A program made the translations under genes and the position numbers. Below are positions 8,132-16,569 of a stretch of 64,000 nucleotides of DNA, piece after piece; position 1 is the stretch's first letter, and each line of letters opens with the position of its first letter. Source of the stretch: JBBIQV01 sp964555285 (lineage in GTDB: Bacteria; Nitrospirota; Nitrospiria; Nitrospirales; Nitrospiraceae); NCBI GenBank assembly GCA_964555285.1, contig CAZKRM010000006.1:1-64000 (forward strand). Direction: 5' to 3'. Under the pieces are notes generated by a model. It ran no database searches. It was not told where the DNA came from and saw only the letters and a program-made list of their open reading frames with translations.

Positions 8132-8216
8132 GTGCTGAGTTCTGAGTTATTGGGATTTGCTGAAATCAAAATTGACAACTCAAGACTCAGAACTCAGAAC
8201 TCAGAATTCAGAACTC
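8117..8216. repeat. Inverted heptamer array (AACTCAG type)
   Basis: Arm 1 (8117-8149) reads as GAGTTCT/GAGTTAT-like units; arm 2 (8177-8216) as AACTCAA GACTCAG AACTCAG AACTCAG AATTCAG AACTC. The arms are largely complementary across a 27-base loop. Arm 1 overlaps the end of the DUF3501 gene. Confidence 0.75.
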
Positions 8217-8228
8217 GATCGGGAACCC

Positions 8229-9005
8229 ATGCCTTCCGTCCTGTTGACTAAACGCATCGAATTTGCCGCGGCCCATCGGTATCACAAACCCGAGTGGGAC
8301 GAGATCAAGAACCGCGCCGTCTTCGGCGCGTGCTACAACGAGCCAGGCCATGGCCACAACTACATGCTCGAAGTGACCGTGTCCGGCGAAGTCGATCGTC
8401 ACACCGGTATGGTGGTGAACCTCTTCGATTTGAAGCGGGTGCTGCTGGACGTGCTGGAGGAGTTCGACCACAAGCATTTCAATCTGGACATGCCGTACTT
8501 CAAAGACCGGATTCCCACGTCCGAAAACATTGCGCGTGTCTTATGGACGAAGTTGGAGACGCAAAAAGACATTGGAACGCTTCATGCGGTTCGCCTCTAT
8601 GAGGATGAAGACCTGTACGCTGAGGTCACGGCGGCCGGCGGGCTGGATGTGGCCGGTGTTACTCGCCGCTACCACTTCACGGCGGTGTTTGGCGAGACAG
8701 AGAAAGGATCGGGAGGGCAGTGGGCCGGCCACACGTGGGATCTCTTCGTGACCGTCCACGGGCCGATCGATCCTGAAACGGGCATGGTGACGGACATCGG
8801 CGCGCTCGACCGGGAAGTGCGTGAAAAGGTCGTCGCGCCATTTGACCGCCAAGACCTCGGGCCTCTCCTCGGTATCCCGCGCGTGACGGGTGAACGACTC
8901 GCCCGCATCATGTGGGATCGCCTCATCGGACACATCTCCGGCAGCAAACTCGAACGCATCCGCCTCGTGCAGACCCGGGATCTGGCTTTTGAATATACGG
9001 GCTGA
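8229..9005 (+). CDS. Tandem 6-pyruvoyl/6-carboxytetrahydropterin synthase-like protein
   Basis: A 258-residue protein made of two copies of the PTPS/QueD fold. Domain 1 (about residues 1-125) has the zinc histidines AAAHRYH and GHGHNY, plus the cysteine in FGACYNEPGHGH, so it looks catalytically able; QueD makes 6-carboxytetrahydropterin for queuosine, PTPS works in biopterin synthesis. Domain 2 (about 140-258) keeps the fold (MVTDIGALDREVREKV) but its metal sites are eroded: HFTAVFG replaces the AAH motif and AGHTWD the HxH. An upstream in-frame start at 8157 would be inside repeat DNA, so the ATG at 8229 is preferred. Confidence 0.8.
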   Translation: MPSVLLTKRIEFAAAHRYHKPEWDEIKNRAVFGACYNEPGHGHNYMLEVTVSGEVDRHTGMVVNLFDLKRVLLDVLEEFDHKHFNLDMPYFKDRIPTSENIARVLWTKLETQKDIGTLHAVRLYEDEDLYAEVTAAGGLDVAGVTRRYHFTAVFGETEKGSGGQWAGHTWDLFVTVHGPIDPETGMVTDIGALDREVREKVVAPFDRQDLGPLLGIPRVTGERLARIMWDRLIGHISGSKLERIRLVQTRDLAFEYTG

Positions 9006-9109
9006 AAGGGGTCTGAGGACGTGTACGATACGGGCGACAATTCAGTCAGGTTCACGAGCAAGGGTCATGAACACATTCTATACATCACGACATAAGTTCT
9101 GTCCTGTGT

Positions 9110-9171
9110 GTCATTCCGGGCTTGACCCGGAATCCAGTTCCTTCCTGGATTCCCGCTTTCGCGGGAATGAC
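9110..9171. repeat. Double-hairpin repeat, dRS3-like (copy 1)
   Basis: Two adjacent hairpins: GTCATTCCGGGCTTGACCCGG(AATCCAG) at 9110-9137 and CTGGATTCCCGC...GCGGGAATGAC at 9145-9171. ATTCCC-N8-GGGAAT is the core of the dRS3/NIME-type repeat described in Neisseria. A second copy is at 51736-51813. It lies in the 253-base gap 9006-9258, which shows no gene. Confidence 0.8.
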
Positions 9172-9258
9172 AAACTGTGCGGTCATACACGTCGCCATGT
9201 ATAGATAAAGCAGGATTCCGCTAAGGTGTCGCGTAGCATTCAGCATCGTCGCTTCGGG

Positions 9259-10206
9259 TCAGCCTAGCTGTGCCGGCTCGGGCGTGAGGTCAAGGTCCTC
9301 AAGACCTTGCCGAATCTCCACAGTCGCCTCCTCCGGCCCAAACCGTTCCCTCTTGATCTCGCTGCCATTGCTGGTTCTGTACACCAACTCGTCGGTATCG
9401 AGATCGTATTCCGGGATCTCGGTACTTTCCCATTTCTGCACGAAGTATTGGGAGCACAACGTGTACAGGCCGTGGTCCTTCAGGTTGTGCCGGAGGACAT
9501 ATTCCGGCATCGTCTGGACATCCAGATCGGTATGGTAATGCTGTAGCCAGAGGTAGTCTCCAAGAATGACCAACTTGACGAGCGGGGGGTCCGAGTAGAG
9601 CTTGAGCTTGACGGCTTTCCCGATCGCCTTGAGCCGCTTGAGCAGCTCGATGCTTTGCCTGACCTCTTCTCGAAAGTTCTCAAGCGTATGATCGGGATGC
9701 GCGATCGCCGATATGCGCGTGCTCGCTTCCGGACTGTAGGGGTTCACCAGGAGGATCCTTGCCCCCAGGCACTTTTCCAGTACCGTCGATAAATCTCCCA
9801 CTTGGTCGACAAAGGTTCCGTAGCCGCTGGACCCGATCGCCATGATCGTCCTGCCCGTGCCGTGCTTTTCCTTTAATTTCTTGATCCGACTTTGCGCACG
9901 ACGGCCGCGCCGGGGAAAAAATGAGACCAAGCCGGCCCCGGCAGCCATCTTCGCGAGGGCCCTGTCCCGCAGGCTGCGATGGATGAAGTTGAAGGACAGG
10001 ATCAGCACAATCGCCGCCGTCATTTCCACCGCGATGAGATAGAGCTTTTCATTCTCGACCCGAGACCAGAATGCCAGGAAATGTCTGGCGACTGCCGGTA
10101 GCGAGAGGGCGAATCCCGCACTCAGGGCCACCACGACAATATGATAGACGCTCCCGGCCGCACCATGCAGGAGCTCACGAACCTTCGACAATGTTTCTTT
10201 CAACAA
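9259..10206 (-). CDS. Two-helix membrane protein with cytoplasmic alpha/beta domain
   Basis: A 315-residue protein of unknown function. Two transmembrane helices near residues 18-40 and 55-76 (IVVVALSAGFALSLP, LIAVEMTAAIVLILSF) are followed by a cytoplasmic domain. That domain has GRTIMAIGSSGYGTFVDQVG, ARILLVNPYSPEAS, and KLKLYSDPPLVKLVILGDYLWLQHY, a strand order that recalls inactive phospholipase-D-like (DUF5919-type) domains; the HxK motif is absent. The start is TTG at 10206, chosen because GAGGTG lies just upstream. Single gene. I cannot assign a role. Confidence 0.55.
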   Translation of the reverse strand: MLKETLSKVRELLHGAAGSVYHIVVVALSAGFALSLPAVARHFLAFWSRVENEKLYLIAVEMTAAIVLILSFNFIHRSLRDRALAKMAAGAGLVSFFPRRGRRAQSRIKKLKEKHGTGRTIMAIGSSGYGTFVDQVGDLSTVLEKCLGARILLVNPYSPEASTRISAIAHPDHTLENFREEVRQSIELLKRLKAIGKAVKLKLYSDPPLVKLVILGDYLWLQHYHTDLDVQTMPEYVLRHNLKDHGLYTLCSQYFVQKWESTEIPEYDLDTDELVYRTSNGSEIKRERFGPEEATVEIRQGLEDLDLTPEPAQLG

Positions 10207-10472
10207 CGATTCACCTCTTCATATTTCTGACAATGATACACAAGGTTGCGTCACTGCCCGGCAGATCCGCACCTCCATCCCCTCAATTCGACTCGACTGG
10301 GAGATTCTTGCTTCCTTCGGGAAGGGTAGGAATACAAAAACCGCGTAAGCCTTCTCTGTCGATTCGAGGGTTGCGGCCCCCGAGGCCAGGAGGTCTTACG
10401 CGATCGAGAACCAACCTAGCACGAATGATCACGTGAGGCAAGGAAGAGAAGAGGAAGCGATCGCTGCCTCAA

Positions 10473-10598
10473 CTACTTCAGGAGATGATCCGAAATCAGC
10501 GCCGCGAGTTCGTCGGCTTCGAGTTTGCCTTCGCAAGCGAGGAGGAGCTTCCCGCTGGAGAACAGATGAGTGGTCGGGTAGGTTTCAAAGCTGTGCAT
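10473..10598 (-). pseudogene. Thioredoxin-fold C-terminal remnant
   Basis: A 41-codon minus-strand frame, MHSFETYPTTHLFSSGKLLL then ACEGKLEADELAALISDHLL, looks like the last strands and helix of a thioredoxin-like protein (the cis-proline-type YPTTHLF, then K-G-L-ADEL helix). The N-terminal part with CxxC is absent; the frame upstream dissolves into the heptamer repeat at 10618-10702. Best read as a remnant of a gene overwritten by repeat DNA, although a tiny functional ORF cannot be excluded. Confidence 0.4.
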
Positions 10599-10617
10599 CT
10601 TCGACGGTTCCCATTTC

Positions 10618-10702
10618 GAGTGCTGAGGGCCGAGTGCTGAGGACTGAGGTGACCGGCGCAGATATCGCTCAGTCCCCAGTCCTCATCGCTCAGCCCTTCC
10701 TC
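10618..10702. repeat. Inverted heptamer array (CTCAGTC type)
   Basis: Arm 1 GAGTGCTGAGGGCCGAGTGC... and arm 2 CTCAGTC CCCAGTC CTCATCG CTCAGCC are complementary in kind. Lies between the peroxiredoxin stop and the thioredoxin-like remnant. Confidence 0.65.
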
Positions 10703-10706
10703 ACGT

Positions 10707-11177
10707 TTAGCTCAGCTTCGCGAGGGCGGCAAGGATGTCCTTGTCGTCCCGCGCCGTCTTGATCTCTTGCACCTTCACGTAGGCGATCTTGCCGTTCTTG
10801 TCCACGATCACGGTCGCGCGCTTCGCGCAGTTCAGCGGCTCGAAGTACAGGCCATAGGCTTTGCACGTGGTGCGGTGCATATCCGCCAGCAGCCGATGCT
10901 TGAGGCCCAAAGAGTTGGCCCAAGCCTTATGGGAAAAGAAGCTGTCACAGCTCACGCCGAACACCTCGGCATTCGCCCCCTGGAACTGAGGGAAGTCGTT
11001 ACTCAGGCACGCGTTCTCTCCCTGACACACCGGACTCCAGTCCAGCGGATAAAAACACAGCACCACGTTTTTCTTCCCGTGGAACTCGCTCAGTTTCACG
11101 TCCTTCTGGTCCTGATCCTTTAACGTGAAATCCGGTGCGGTATCGCCCACTTTTATCTCTGCGGCCACGTCAGCCAT
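10707..11177 (-). CDS. Peroxiredoxin (AhpC/TSA family)
   Basis: A 156-residue thiol peroxidase that reduces hydrogen peroxide and organic peroxides. The thioredoxin-like start VGDTAPDFTLKDQDQKDVKL is followed by the peroxidatic site VVLCFYPLDWSPVCQGENAC: the conserved P-xxx-T/S-xx-C motif with cysteine near residue 51. Further cysteines (VSCDSFFSHKAW, TTCKAYG, LNCAKRATV) could resolve the sulfenic acid. Two ATGs lie six bases apart; the second (11177) is better placed after AGGAGGAGG. Monocistronic, with its own promoter. Confidence 0.92.
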   Translation of the reverse strand: MADVAAEIKVGDTAPDFTLKDQDQKDVKLSEFHGKKNVVLCFYPLDWSPVCQGENACLSNDFPQFQGANAEVFGVSCDSFFSHKAWANSLGLKHRLLADMHRTTCKAYGLYFEPLNCAKRATVIVDKNGKIAYVKVQEIKTARDDKDILAALAKLS

Positions 11178-11225
11178 TGTCATCCTCCTCCTAGGTTAAA
11201 GAGATTCTCTCGATCGAACCTAAGT

Positions 11226-11255
11226 TTTGTAACCTGGCCGCCGAAAGTTTGTCAA
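11226..11255 (-). promoter_or_regulatory. Promoter of the peroxiredoxin gene
   Basis: On the minus strand TTGACA (11255-11250), then a 17- to 18-base spacer and TTACAA/TACAAA (around 11226-11232), about 50 bases before the start codon. Confidence 0.5.
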
Positions 11256-11359
11256 CGGCCCAGAAGGCCTAGAATACCGTCAAGGCCTCTTGGCCAGGAA
11301 GACTTAGGGGCGAGAGATTGCGGAGAAGGTCACCGACAAGGGGGGTCGTAGCTCACGCA

Positions 11360-13513
11360 TTATTTTTCAGTCATCTGCACTGTTTCAGTCACCTCAGGTT
11401 CTTCGATTGTTGAGGGTATAGATCGGTCCAGCGCCTTCAGCGCGTAGATTCCGACCGGCTTTTCTTTCCCCTTCACTTTCACCGATGCCAGAAGGTGCAG
11501 CGCGACATGCCCCAGCCGCCCTCGGTTGTCCGGGGTATCGGGAACTTCGACCAATCGCTTCATCTGTGCCGCTGTGTGTTCGGTGATAAGAATGGGGATG
11601 CCGAATTTGCGTGTCAACCCCGAGACGCGCGCGGCAAGATTCACATGGTCGCCGACCGCCGCGTACTTCATCCGTTTGCCCTCGGCCCCCATGTTCGCCA
11701 CCAAGACCTCGCCGGTATTGATCCCGATGCCGTTCTCCAGCGGCACCTTGCCCTCCGCGTTCCACTTCGCCTGCAGCTCGGCGAGACGTTTGCGCAGATG
11801 AAGCGCGCATTTCACTGCACGTTCGGCATGGTCGGGTTGGTCGAGAGGAGCGCCCCAAAAGGCATACACTTCGTCCCCCATGAAATCCACCAGCGTGCCG
11901 TTCCAGTGGAACACCACCTCGGTCATGGCTCCGAGGTACTCGTTCACTTGACTCACGACCCGGTCCGCATCGTGTCGTTCGCAAAAGGTGGTGAACCCCA
12001 CCACGTCGCAGAACAACATGGTGATCTCTCGACGTTGGCTCAGACCGACCCTCGCCTTGCTGGGATCCCTGATCAATTCCTGCACGATCTGCGGCCCAAC
12101 GTACGGGGTGAAGAGTGTTCTGATCTCGTCCTTTTCCTTCTCGACGGTCATGAAGCGAAGCACCGTCACCGCAACAAAGACGAGGCCGATCGTCAAAACC
12201 GGAGTCACCAGGTCAAGCACCAGTCCGAGGGAAACGAACAGGTACTGCACGGCTCCCACGTAGCCGAGCAGCGCCGCCCCGGCGATTCCCGCACCGGTCA
12301 GGGCGCTCACCTGCGGAAGAACAGAACCCAACAGGAGTCCGAACAGGACGATGGTGGAGGCAGTCAGTGGAGCGGACCACAGGGTCCGTTCCAGGAACTT
12401 CTGGTCGAGGATGTTCTCGACCACCGTCGCAATTTGCTCGACCCCGGGGAAATTCGCTGTGAAGGGGGTCGCCTTCTGATCATAGGTTCCCAGGGCGGTG
12501 GTTCCCACGAGCACCGCCTTGTCGGAAAAGATTCCTGGATCGACCCGCCCATGGAGGACATCGGTGGCCGACACATAAGGAAAGCTTCGCTCGGGCCCGG
12601 CATAGTCGAGGAACATGCGCGCTTTTTGATCCGCAGGAATGTCCACGTTTCCCAGCTTGACGCCATATCCCAATACTAAGTCCATCCGGTCACGCGGAAG
12701 TCCCAAGTAAGCCCGTGCCACCTCAAGCCCCAGCGATGGGTAATAGTCTTGGTCCTCGCCATACCGTAACGCCAGATATTCGAACCGTGTCACTCCATCC
12801 GTATCGGGAATCCCGTACACATGCCCCAGACTCAGTGCCGCCTCCGCGAGCGCCTGGAGCGGCGGATTCAGATTGGCAGCCTGGAAGGGCTCCAGTGCCT
12901 GTCCCCCACGGATGTCCCTGACCACCATGAACTGAACTCGCTGGAGGTACTCAGGCGCCTCGGGAGCTTTTTCAGGAGATCGAGTGACGCCTCCCGTCTT
13001 CGGGACGATCAGAGGAAGGGCCAAGACCGTGCGAGAAGACATCCGGAGGCTCTGCGCGAGTGTTCCATCGGTGTCGGCATCCTCGATCTTCCGCAAGAGG
13101 AGTCTTTCGACCGGGGTCCCGTTAGAACCGATCGCCTTGGCTTCTTTCATCACCGCCGTGAGATTGCGGTAGGTTTCCGTGACTTCCGGCTCGGTATAGA
13201 GAATATCCAGCCCGATCACTCTGGGAGTATCTCCGCTGATGGCGCGGACCAACGCGGCTTGCTTGTCCCGCGACCAAGGCCAGCGTCCGACCTCCTGAAG
13301 GCTTTTCTCGTCGATGGCCACAATCACGATGTCCGAGCCGACGGGGCGCGTTCCACGAAGTTTGAAGCGAAGGTCCAGCGAGACGTTCTCAAGGCGGGTG
13401 AACAGGGTTGGAGCAATCCACACCAGACACAGAATGGCGAGCGTGATACCGGACGAAAGGGCAAATCCCAGGCGGTGGATCGTCTTGGTCTTGCCCAGCC
13501 AGGTCTGTGGCAT
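11360..13513 (-). CDS. CHASE2-domain adenylate/guanylate cyclase
   Basis: A 717-residue membrane sensor that would make a cyclic nucleotide in response to an extracytoplasmic signal. Order: an N-terminal transmembrane helix (FALSSGITLAILCLVWIAP), a large periplasmic CHASE2 domain (signature VSLDLRFKLRGTRP...IVIVAIDEKSLQEVGRWPW, about residues 30-330), three transmembrane helices (about 345-430), then a class III cyclase domain. The cyclase has the metal aspartates (EITMLFCDVVGFT, FMGDEVYAFWG) and the transition-state segment YAAVGDHVNLAARVSG; the lysine in KRMKYAAVGD and the aspartate fit ATP use. An upstream in-frame ATG (13777) would add 88 unlikely residues; 13513 opens a proper helix. Divergent from the TPR/FecR operon. 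Confidence 0.9.
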   Translation of the reverse strand: MPQTWLGKTKTIHRLGFALSSGITLAILCLVWIAPTLFTRLENVSLDLRFKLRGTRPVGSDIVIVAIDEKSLQEVGRWPWSRDKQAALVRAISGDTPRVIGLDILYTEPEVTETYRNLTAVMKEAKAIGSNGTPVERLLLRKIEDADTDGTLAQSLRMSSRTVLALPLIVPKTGGVTRSPEKAPEAPEYLQRVQFMVVRDIRGGQALEPFQAANLNPPLQALAEAALSLGHVYGIPDTDGVTRFEYLALRYGEDQDYYPSLGLEVARAYLGLPRDRMDLVLGYGVKLGNVDIPADQKARMFLDYAGPERSFPYVSATDVLHGRVDPGIFSDKAVLVGTTALGTYDQKATPFTANFPGVEQIATVVENILDQKFLERTLWSAPLTASTIVLFGLLLGSVLPQVSALTGAGIAGAALLGYVGAVQYLFVSLGLVLDLVTPVLTIGLVFVAVTVLRFMTVEKEKDEIRTLFTPYVGPQIVQELIRDPSKARVGLSQRREITMLFCDVVGFTTFCERHDADRVVSQVNEYLGAMTEVVFHWNGTLVDFMGDEVYAFWGAPLDQPDHAERAVKCALHLRKRLAELQAKWNAEGKVPLENGIGINTGEVLVANMGAEGKRMKYAAVGDHVNLAARVSGLTRKFGIPILITEHTAAQMKRLVEVPDTPDNRGRLGHVALHLLASVKVKGKEKPVGIYALKALDRSIPSTIEEPEVTETVQMTEK

Positions 13514-13880
13514 GCTTGGGCTCTCGAGGCGTTGCGTCCGTGGTGCAGCGTGGCGAGCACAGTATGCTGAGCCAGGGACCCAGTCAAGTGGAGCGCATAT
13601 CCATACCAGATTGAGAATCCCGGATATCTCTTTCGATATTCTTCCTGCCTTACCGGATACAGGCGAGTCACAGACTCCCTGGCCTGATGTATAGAATTTC
13701 CCTGTAAAACTGCGGAGTCTGTAGCCGCGTTTCCACAAAAGACTTGTTCCCCTCACTTGGTATAAGCGTTGCTCCAACTCTCGACAAAAAGTTCAGTGTC
13801 GATGAGGAGACTTCAGCTTGAAACTTGTTAAGGAAGTGGACTATAAGGGCTTCCCCGCTCACCGTGCGCGAGGAGAGTTG
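13514..13880. other. Divergent regulatory region between cyclase and TPR-barrel genes
   Basis: 367 bases without a supported gene. Long frames enter it from both sides, but the preferred starts (13513 and 13881) leave it as shared upstream DNA. I see TATAAG near 13756 but no convincing -35 partner. Confidence 0.4.
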
Positions 13881-15497
13881 ATGGCTGTACTTTTGCCGGC
13901 ACCGCGACGCTCGTGGCTGCGCGCAGGATTGTTGATGTGCCTGGCGGTGGGCAGCATCTGGGACCTGACAGACCTCGCTGCAGCGCAATCCCCCCTTGAT
14001 CCCCAAGCCTACGAGCTGAACCTGTCAAAAGGGCTGATCCGCTATGGCGAGGGCCAATACAAAGAAGCCGAACGCTTGTTCACCCAGGCGCTCACCGCCA
14101 ATCCAGAAGACCCGGACGCCGGCTATTATCTCGGACAAACGCTGATCCGGCTCAAGAACTATCGGGCCGCCGAGGAACGCTTCCGTCAGATTCTGAACAC
14201 CCATCCCGCCGAAGGCCGGTCGCTCCTCGGCTTAGGCATGGCGCAGTATCACCAGGGGCGCTATCGAGAGGTCCTCGCCAGCTTGGCGGCCGCCGAGAAA
14301 ATCTTGCCGGACGAGTCGCTGATTTATTACTACCAAGGACTTGCTCACAATGGATCGGGTGCGTTCGAAAATGCGCCTCAGCGTTTGTTTCGGGCGATGG
14401 CGCTGAGCCCGGAGTTGGCTCCGGAGTCCCATTATCACAGCGGCATTGCCTATTATCGGCAAGGTGTGCTCGACGAAGCCAAGAGCGAGTTCGAAGCGGT
14501 GATCGAAGCCGAACCGCAATCGGAACTGGCTCGCTCGGCACGGGAGTTTCTTCAGCAACTCACCGAGGCCAAACCGAAGGGGCCGAAGCGGTGGGATGTG
14601 AACGTGAGTGTGAGTGCCCAATACGATTCGAACGTCGTGTTGTTGCCGCTGGGGGTGCAACCGCCCGGAGGCGCCACTGGCATCTCGAAAAAGGACGACT
14701 TTGTCACCGCGCTGTTCGCGCGTGGAGAATACCGCCTGATTCAGACAGACACCTGGACGGTCGGCGCGGGCTACGGCTTCTACCAGAACTTTCACCGGTC
14801 CCTGAGTAGCTTCGATGTCCAGGACCACACGCCGATGTTCTACATCCAGCGTCAGATCGGTCCGGTGCAAGTACGCCTCCAGTATGTCTTCGATTACGTC
14901 ACCGTGGGAAGAGACCCCTACCTGCTCTCCCATGCCATCCAGCCGATCATCACGCTTGCCGAAGGAAGCAGCGCCTTCACCCAGTTCCAGTTTCGGTATC
15001 AAAATAAGGATTTTCAGGATGATCGGTTCCGCTTCAACTCCACCCGCGACGGCAAGAACTGGCTGGCCGGCGTGACCCAGTATTTCTTGTTCGCCAAGAA
15101 TAAGGGCAATGTCCGTCTCGGCTACACCTATGACACGGACCGCACGGGCGGGGGTTCGCCGACGAGCGCTATATCTGGAGTGCCGACGAATGCGGACTGG
15201 ACCTATACGGGCCACCGGGCCTCTGCGGGAATCGGATTGCCCCCCATCTTCACCATCAGACCGGACCTGGCCGTCGACTATTACCGCCAGGACTACAAGA
15301 ATCCGAACTCGTTTTCTTTCACTCCCACGACAAAGCGCAAAGATGACGTCTACTTCTTCACCGGATCGCTTAGCCGTGACTTGACCTCGCAGCTCCGGCT
15401 GGCGTTGCAGTATTCGTATACGAGGGATCAGGTGAACATCGCTGCCTTCGATTACGCGCGAAGCGTCGTGTCGCTGACCCTGGGCGGGCAATTTTAG
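13881..15497 (+). CDS. TPR-repeat outer-membrane beta-barrel protein
   Basis: A 538-residue exported protein. Signal peptide at residues 1 to about 36 (RAGLLMCLAVGSIWDLTDLAAAQS). Residues about 45-220 are tetratricopeptide repeats (KGLIRYGEGQYKEAERLFTQ, GYYLGQTLIRLKNYRAAEER, LGLGMAQYHQGRYREVLASL, SGIAYYRQGVLDEAKSEFEA). The rest alternates polar and aromatic residues, as in a transmembrane barrel, ending SLTLGGQF with the terminal Phe of outer-membrane proteins. The start at 13881 is chosen over 13818 because GAGGAGAG precedes it and it begins a normal signal peptide. First gene of a four-gene run with FecR and two lipoproteins. Confidence 0.85.
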   Translation: MAVLLPAPRRSWLRAGLLMCLAVGSIWDLTDLAAAQSPLDPQAYELNLSKGLIRYGEGQYKEAERLFTQALTANPEDPDAGYYLGQTLIRLKNYRAAEERFRQILNTHPAEGRSLLGLGMAQYHQGRYREVLASLAAAEKILPDESLIYYYQGLAHNGSGAFENAPQRLFRAMALSPELAPESHYHSGIAYYRQGVLDEAKSEFEAVIEAEPQSELARSAREFLQQLTEAKPKGPKRWDVNVSVSAQYDSNVVLLPLGVQPPGGATGISKKDDFVTALFARGEYRLIQTDTWTVGAGYGFYQNFHRSLSSFDVQDHTPMFYIQRQIGPVQVRLQYVFDYVTVGRDPYLLSHAIQPIITLAEGSSAFTQFQFRYQNKDFQDDRFRFNSTRDGKNWLAGVTQYFLFAKNKGNVRLGYTYDTDRTGGGSPTSAISGVPTNADWTYTGHRASAGIGLPPIFTIRPDLAVDYYRQDYKNPNSFSFTPTTKRKDDVYFFTGSLSRDLTSQLRLALQYSYTRDQVNIAAFDYARSVVSLTLGGQF

Positions 15498-15503
15498 ATG
15501 ATG

Positions 15504-15537
15504 CAGTGACTCAGTGATTGTGTGATTAAGTGATTAG
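15504..15537. repeat. Heptamer array (GTGATTA type)
   Basis: CAGTGAC TCAGTGA, then GTGTGAT TAAGTGA TTAG: 7-base phased units between two genes of one operon. The same unit type returns at 57668-57752. Confidence 0.55.
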
Positions 15538-15558
15538 CGAACTGACAAGGAGTATGAG

Positions 15559-16569
15559 ATGACGGCACAGTTGTCCATAGGCATTCGGCTTTGTACGGGA
15601 GTGCTCGTACTGGCGGTGTGGACTTCTCACGCTGCGGGGGCGAATCCTGAGGCGATCGGGACCTTTACCACCGTGCAAGGGAAAGTCCTCGTGCAGCACA
15701 GCGGCGCGCCGGCTGCGGTCTCGGTGAAACAGCATGATGACGTGTTCTTTCGCGCCGTCATTGAGACGCAGCGCGCGTCGAAGACCAGGGCCTTGTTCCT
15801 GGACGATACCCTGCTCACAGTCGGTGAAAACAGCCGCGTGGAGATCACGGAACAGATCTACGATCCGGATCGGAACATGCGCAGTCTCGTGGCGAACTTG
15901 GTGCGCGGCAAGATCCGCGCGCTCGTGGGGCGCATTTTCGAGGGAGCGGGGTCGAAGTTTGAAGTGCATACGCCGACCGCTGTTGCCGCTGCACGCGGAA
16001 CGTACTTTGTGGTCTGGATTGAAGAAGAGAAGCCGGCGCAGGTTGGGGCACGCGCGCGCACGCCGCAAGTCCGACCGGTTGCGTTCTCGGGGGAAACGCT
16101 GGCCCAACTTCCCGGCGGAGCGACCGGCGTGGCCAATATCGGCACATCGGGGGCGGTCAGTTTAACCTCTGCCGGCCAGACCGTCCTAGTGAATCCTGGA
16201 CAATTTTCGATCGCCCCGCCCGGTCTCCCGCCGATGCCGCCGGCCATTATGGCGCCGACCGCGCCGGCAGCCGCCTCGGCAGCCACGGCCATCAAGTCGA
16301 CCGAGGTCAAGGATGCTCCTAAGCCGGAGTCGCCGAAAGAGGTCTTGCAAGCTACCGGGGGCAATGCGCCTGTCGGAGCACCGCCGGCTCTGCCGGCACC
16401 GGCTCCGACACCGGTCGCTTCAGGAGGTCAGCCGGGCGGCACAGATTCCGGAGGAACCCAAGCCCCCACGACGCCGGTGACTCCTCCGGCTGTCGTGTCA
16501 GGAGCAGCGCCGCCGGAGGTGAATCCAGCGGCCACAAGTCGAATCACCTTGGGGATCAGGCTCCCATGA
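15559..16569 (+). CDS. FecR-domain periplasmic protein
   Basis: A 336-residue exported protein: signal peptide 1 to about 28 (LCTGVLVLAVWTSHAAGA), then a FecR domain (about 35-165) with the hallmark run VQGKVLVQHSGA, VIETQRASKTRALFLDDTLL, TVGENSRVEITEQIYDP, FEVHTPTAVAAARGTYF. The last third is Pro/Ala/Gly-rich and looks unfolded. FecR domains act in the periplasm as sensors or envelope-linked adaptors; in many genomes they accompany CHASE2 cyclases and outer-membrane proteins, as here. The stop overlaps the next start by four bases. Confidence 0.85.
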   Translation: MTAQLSIGIRLCTGVLVLAVWTSHAAGANPEAIGTFTTVQGKVLVQHSGAPAAVSVKQHDDVFFRAVIETQRASKTRALFLDDTLLTVGENSRVEITEQIYDPDRNMRSLVANLVRGKIRALVGRIFEGAGSKFEVHTPTAVAAARGTYFVVWIEEEKPAQVGARARTPQVRPVAFSGETLAQLPGGATGVANIGTSGAVSLTSAGQTVLVNPGQFSIAPPGLPPMPPAIMAPTAPAAASAATAIKSTEVKDAPKPESPKEVLQATGGNAPVGAPPALPAPAPTPVASGGQPGGTDSGGTQAPTTPVTPPAVVSGAAPPEVNPAATSRITLGIRLP

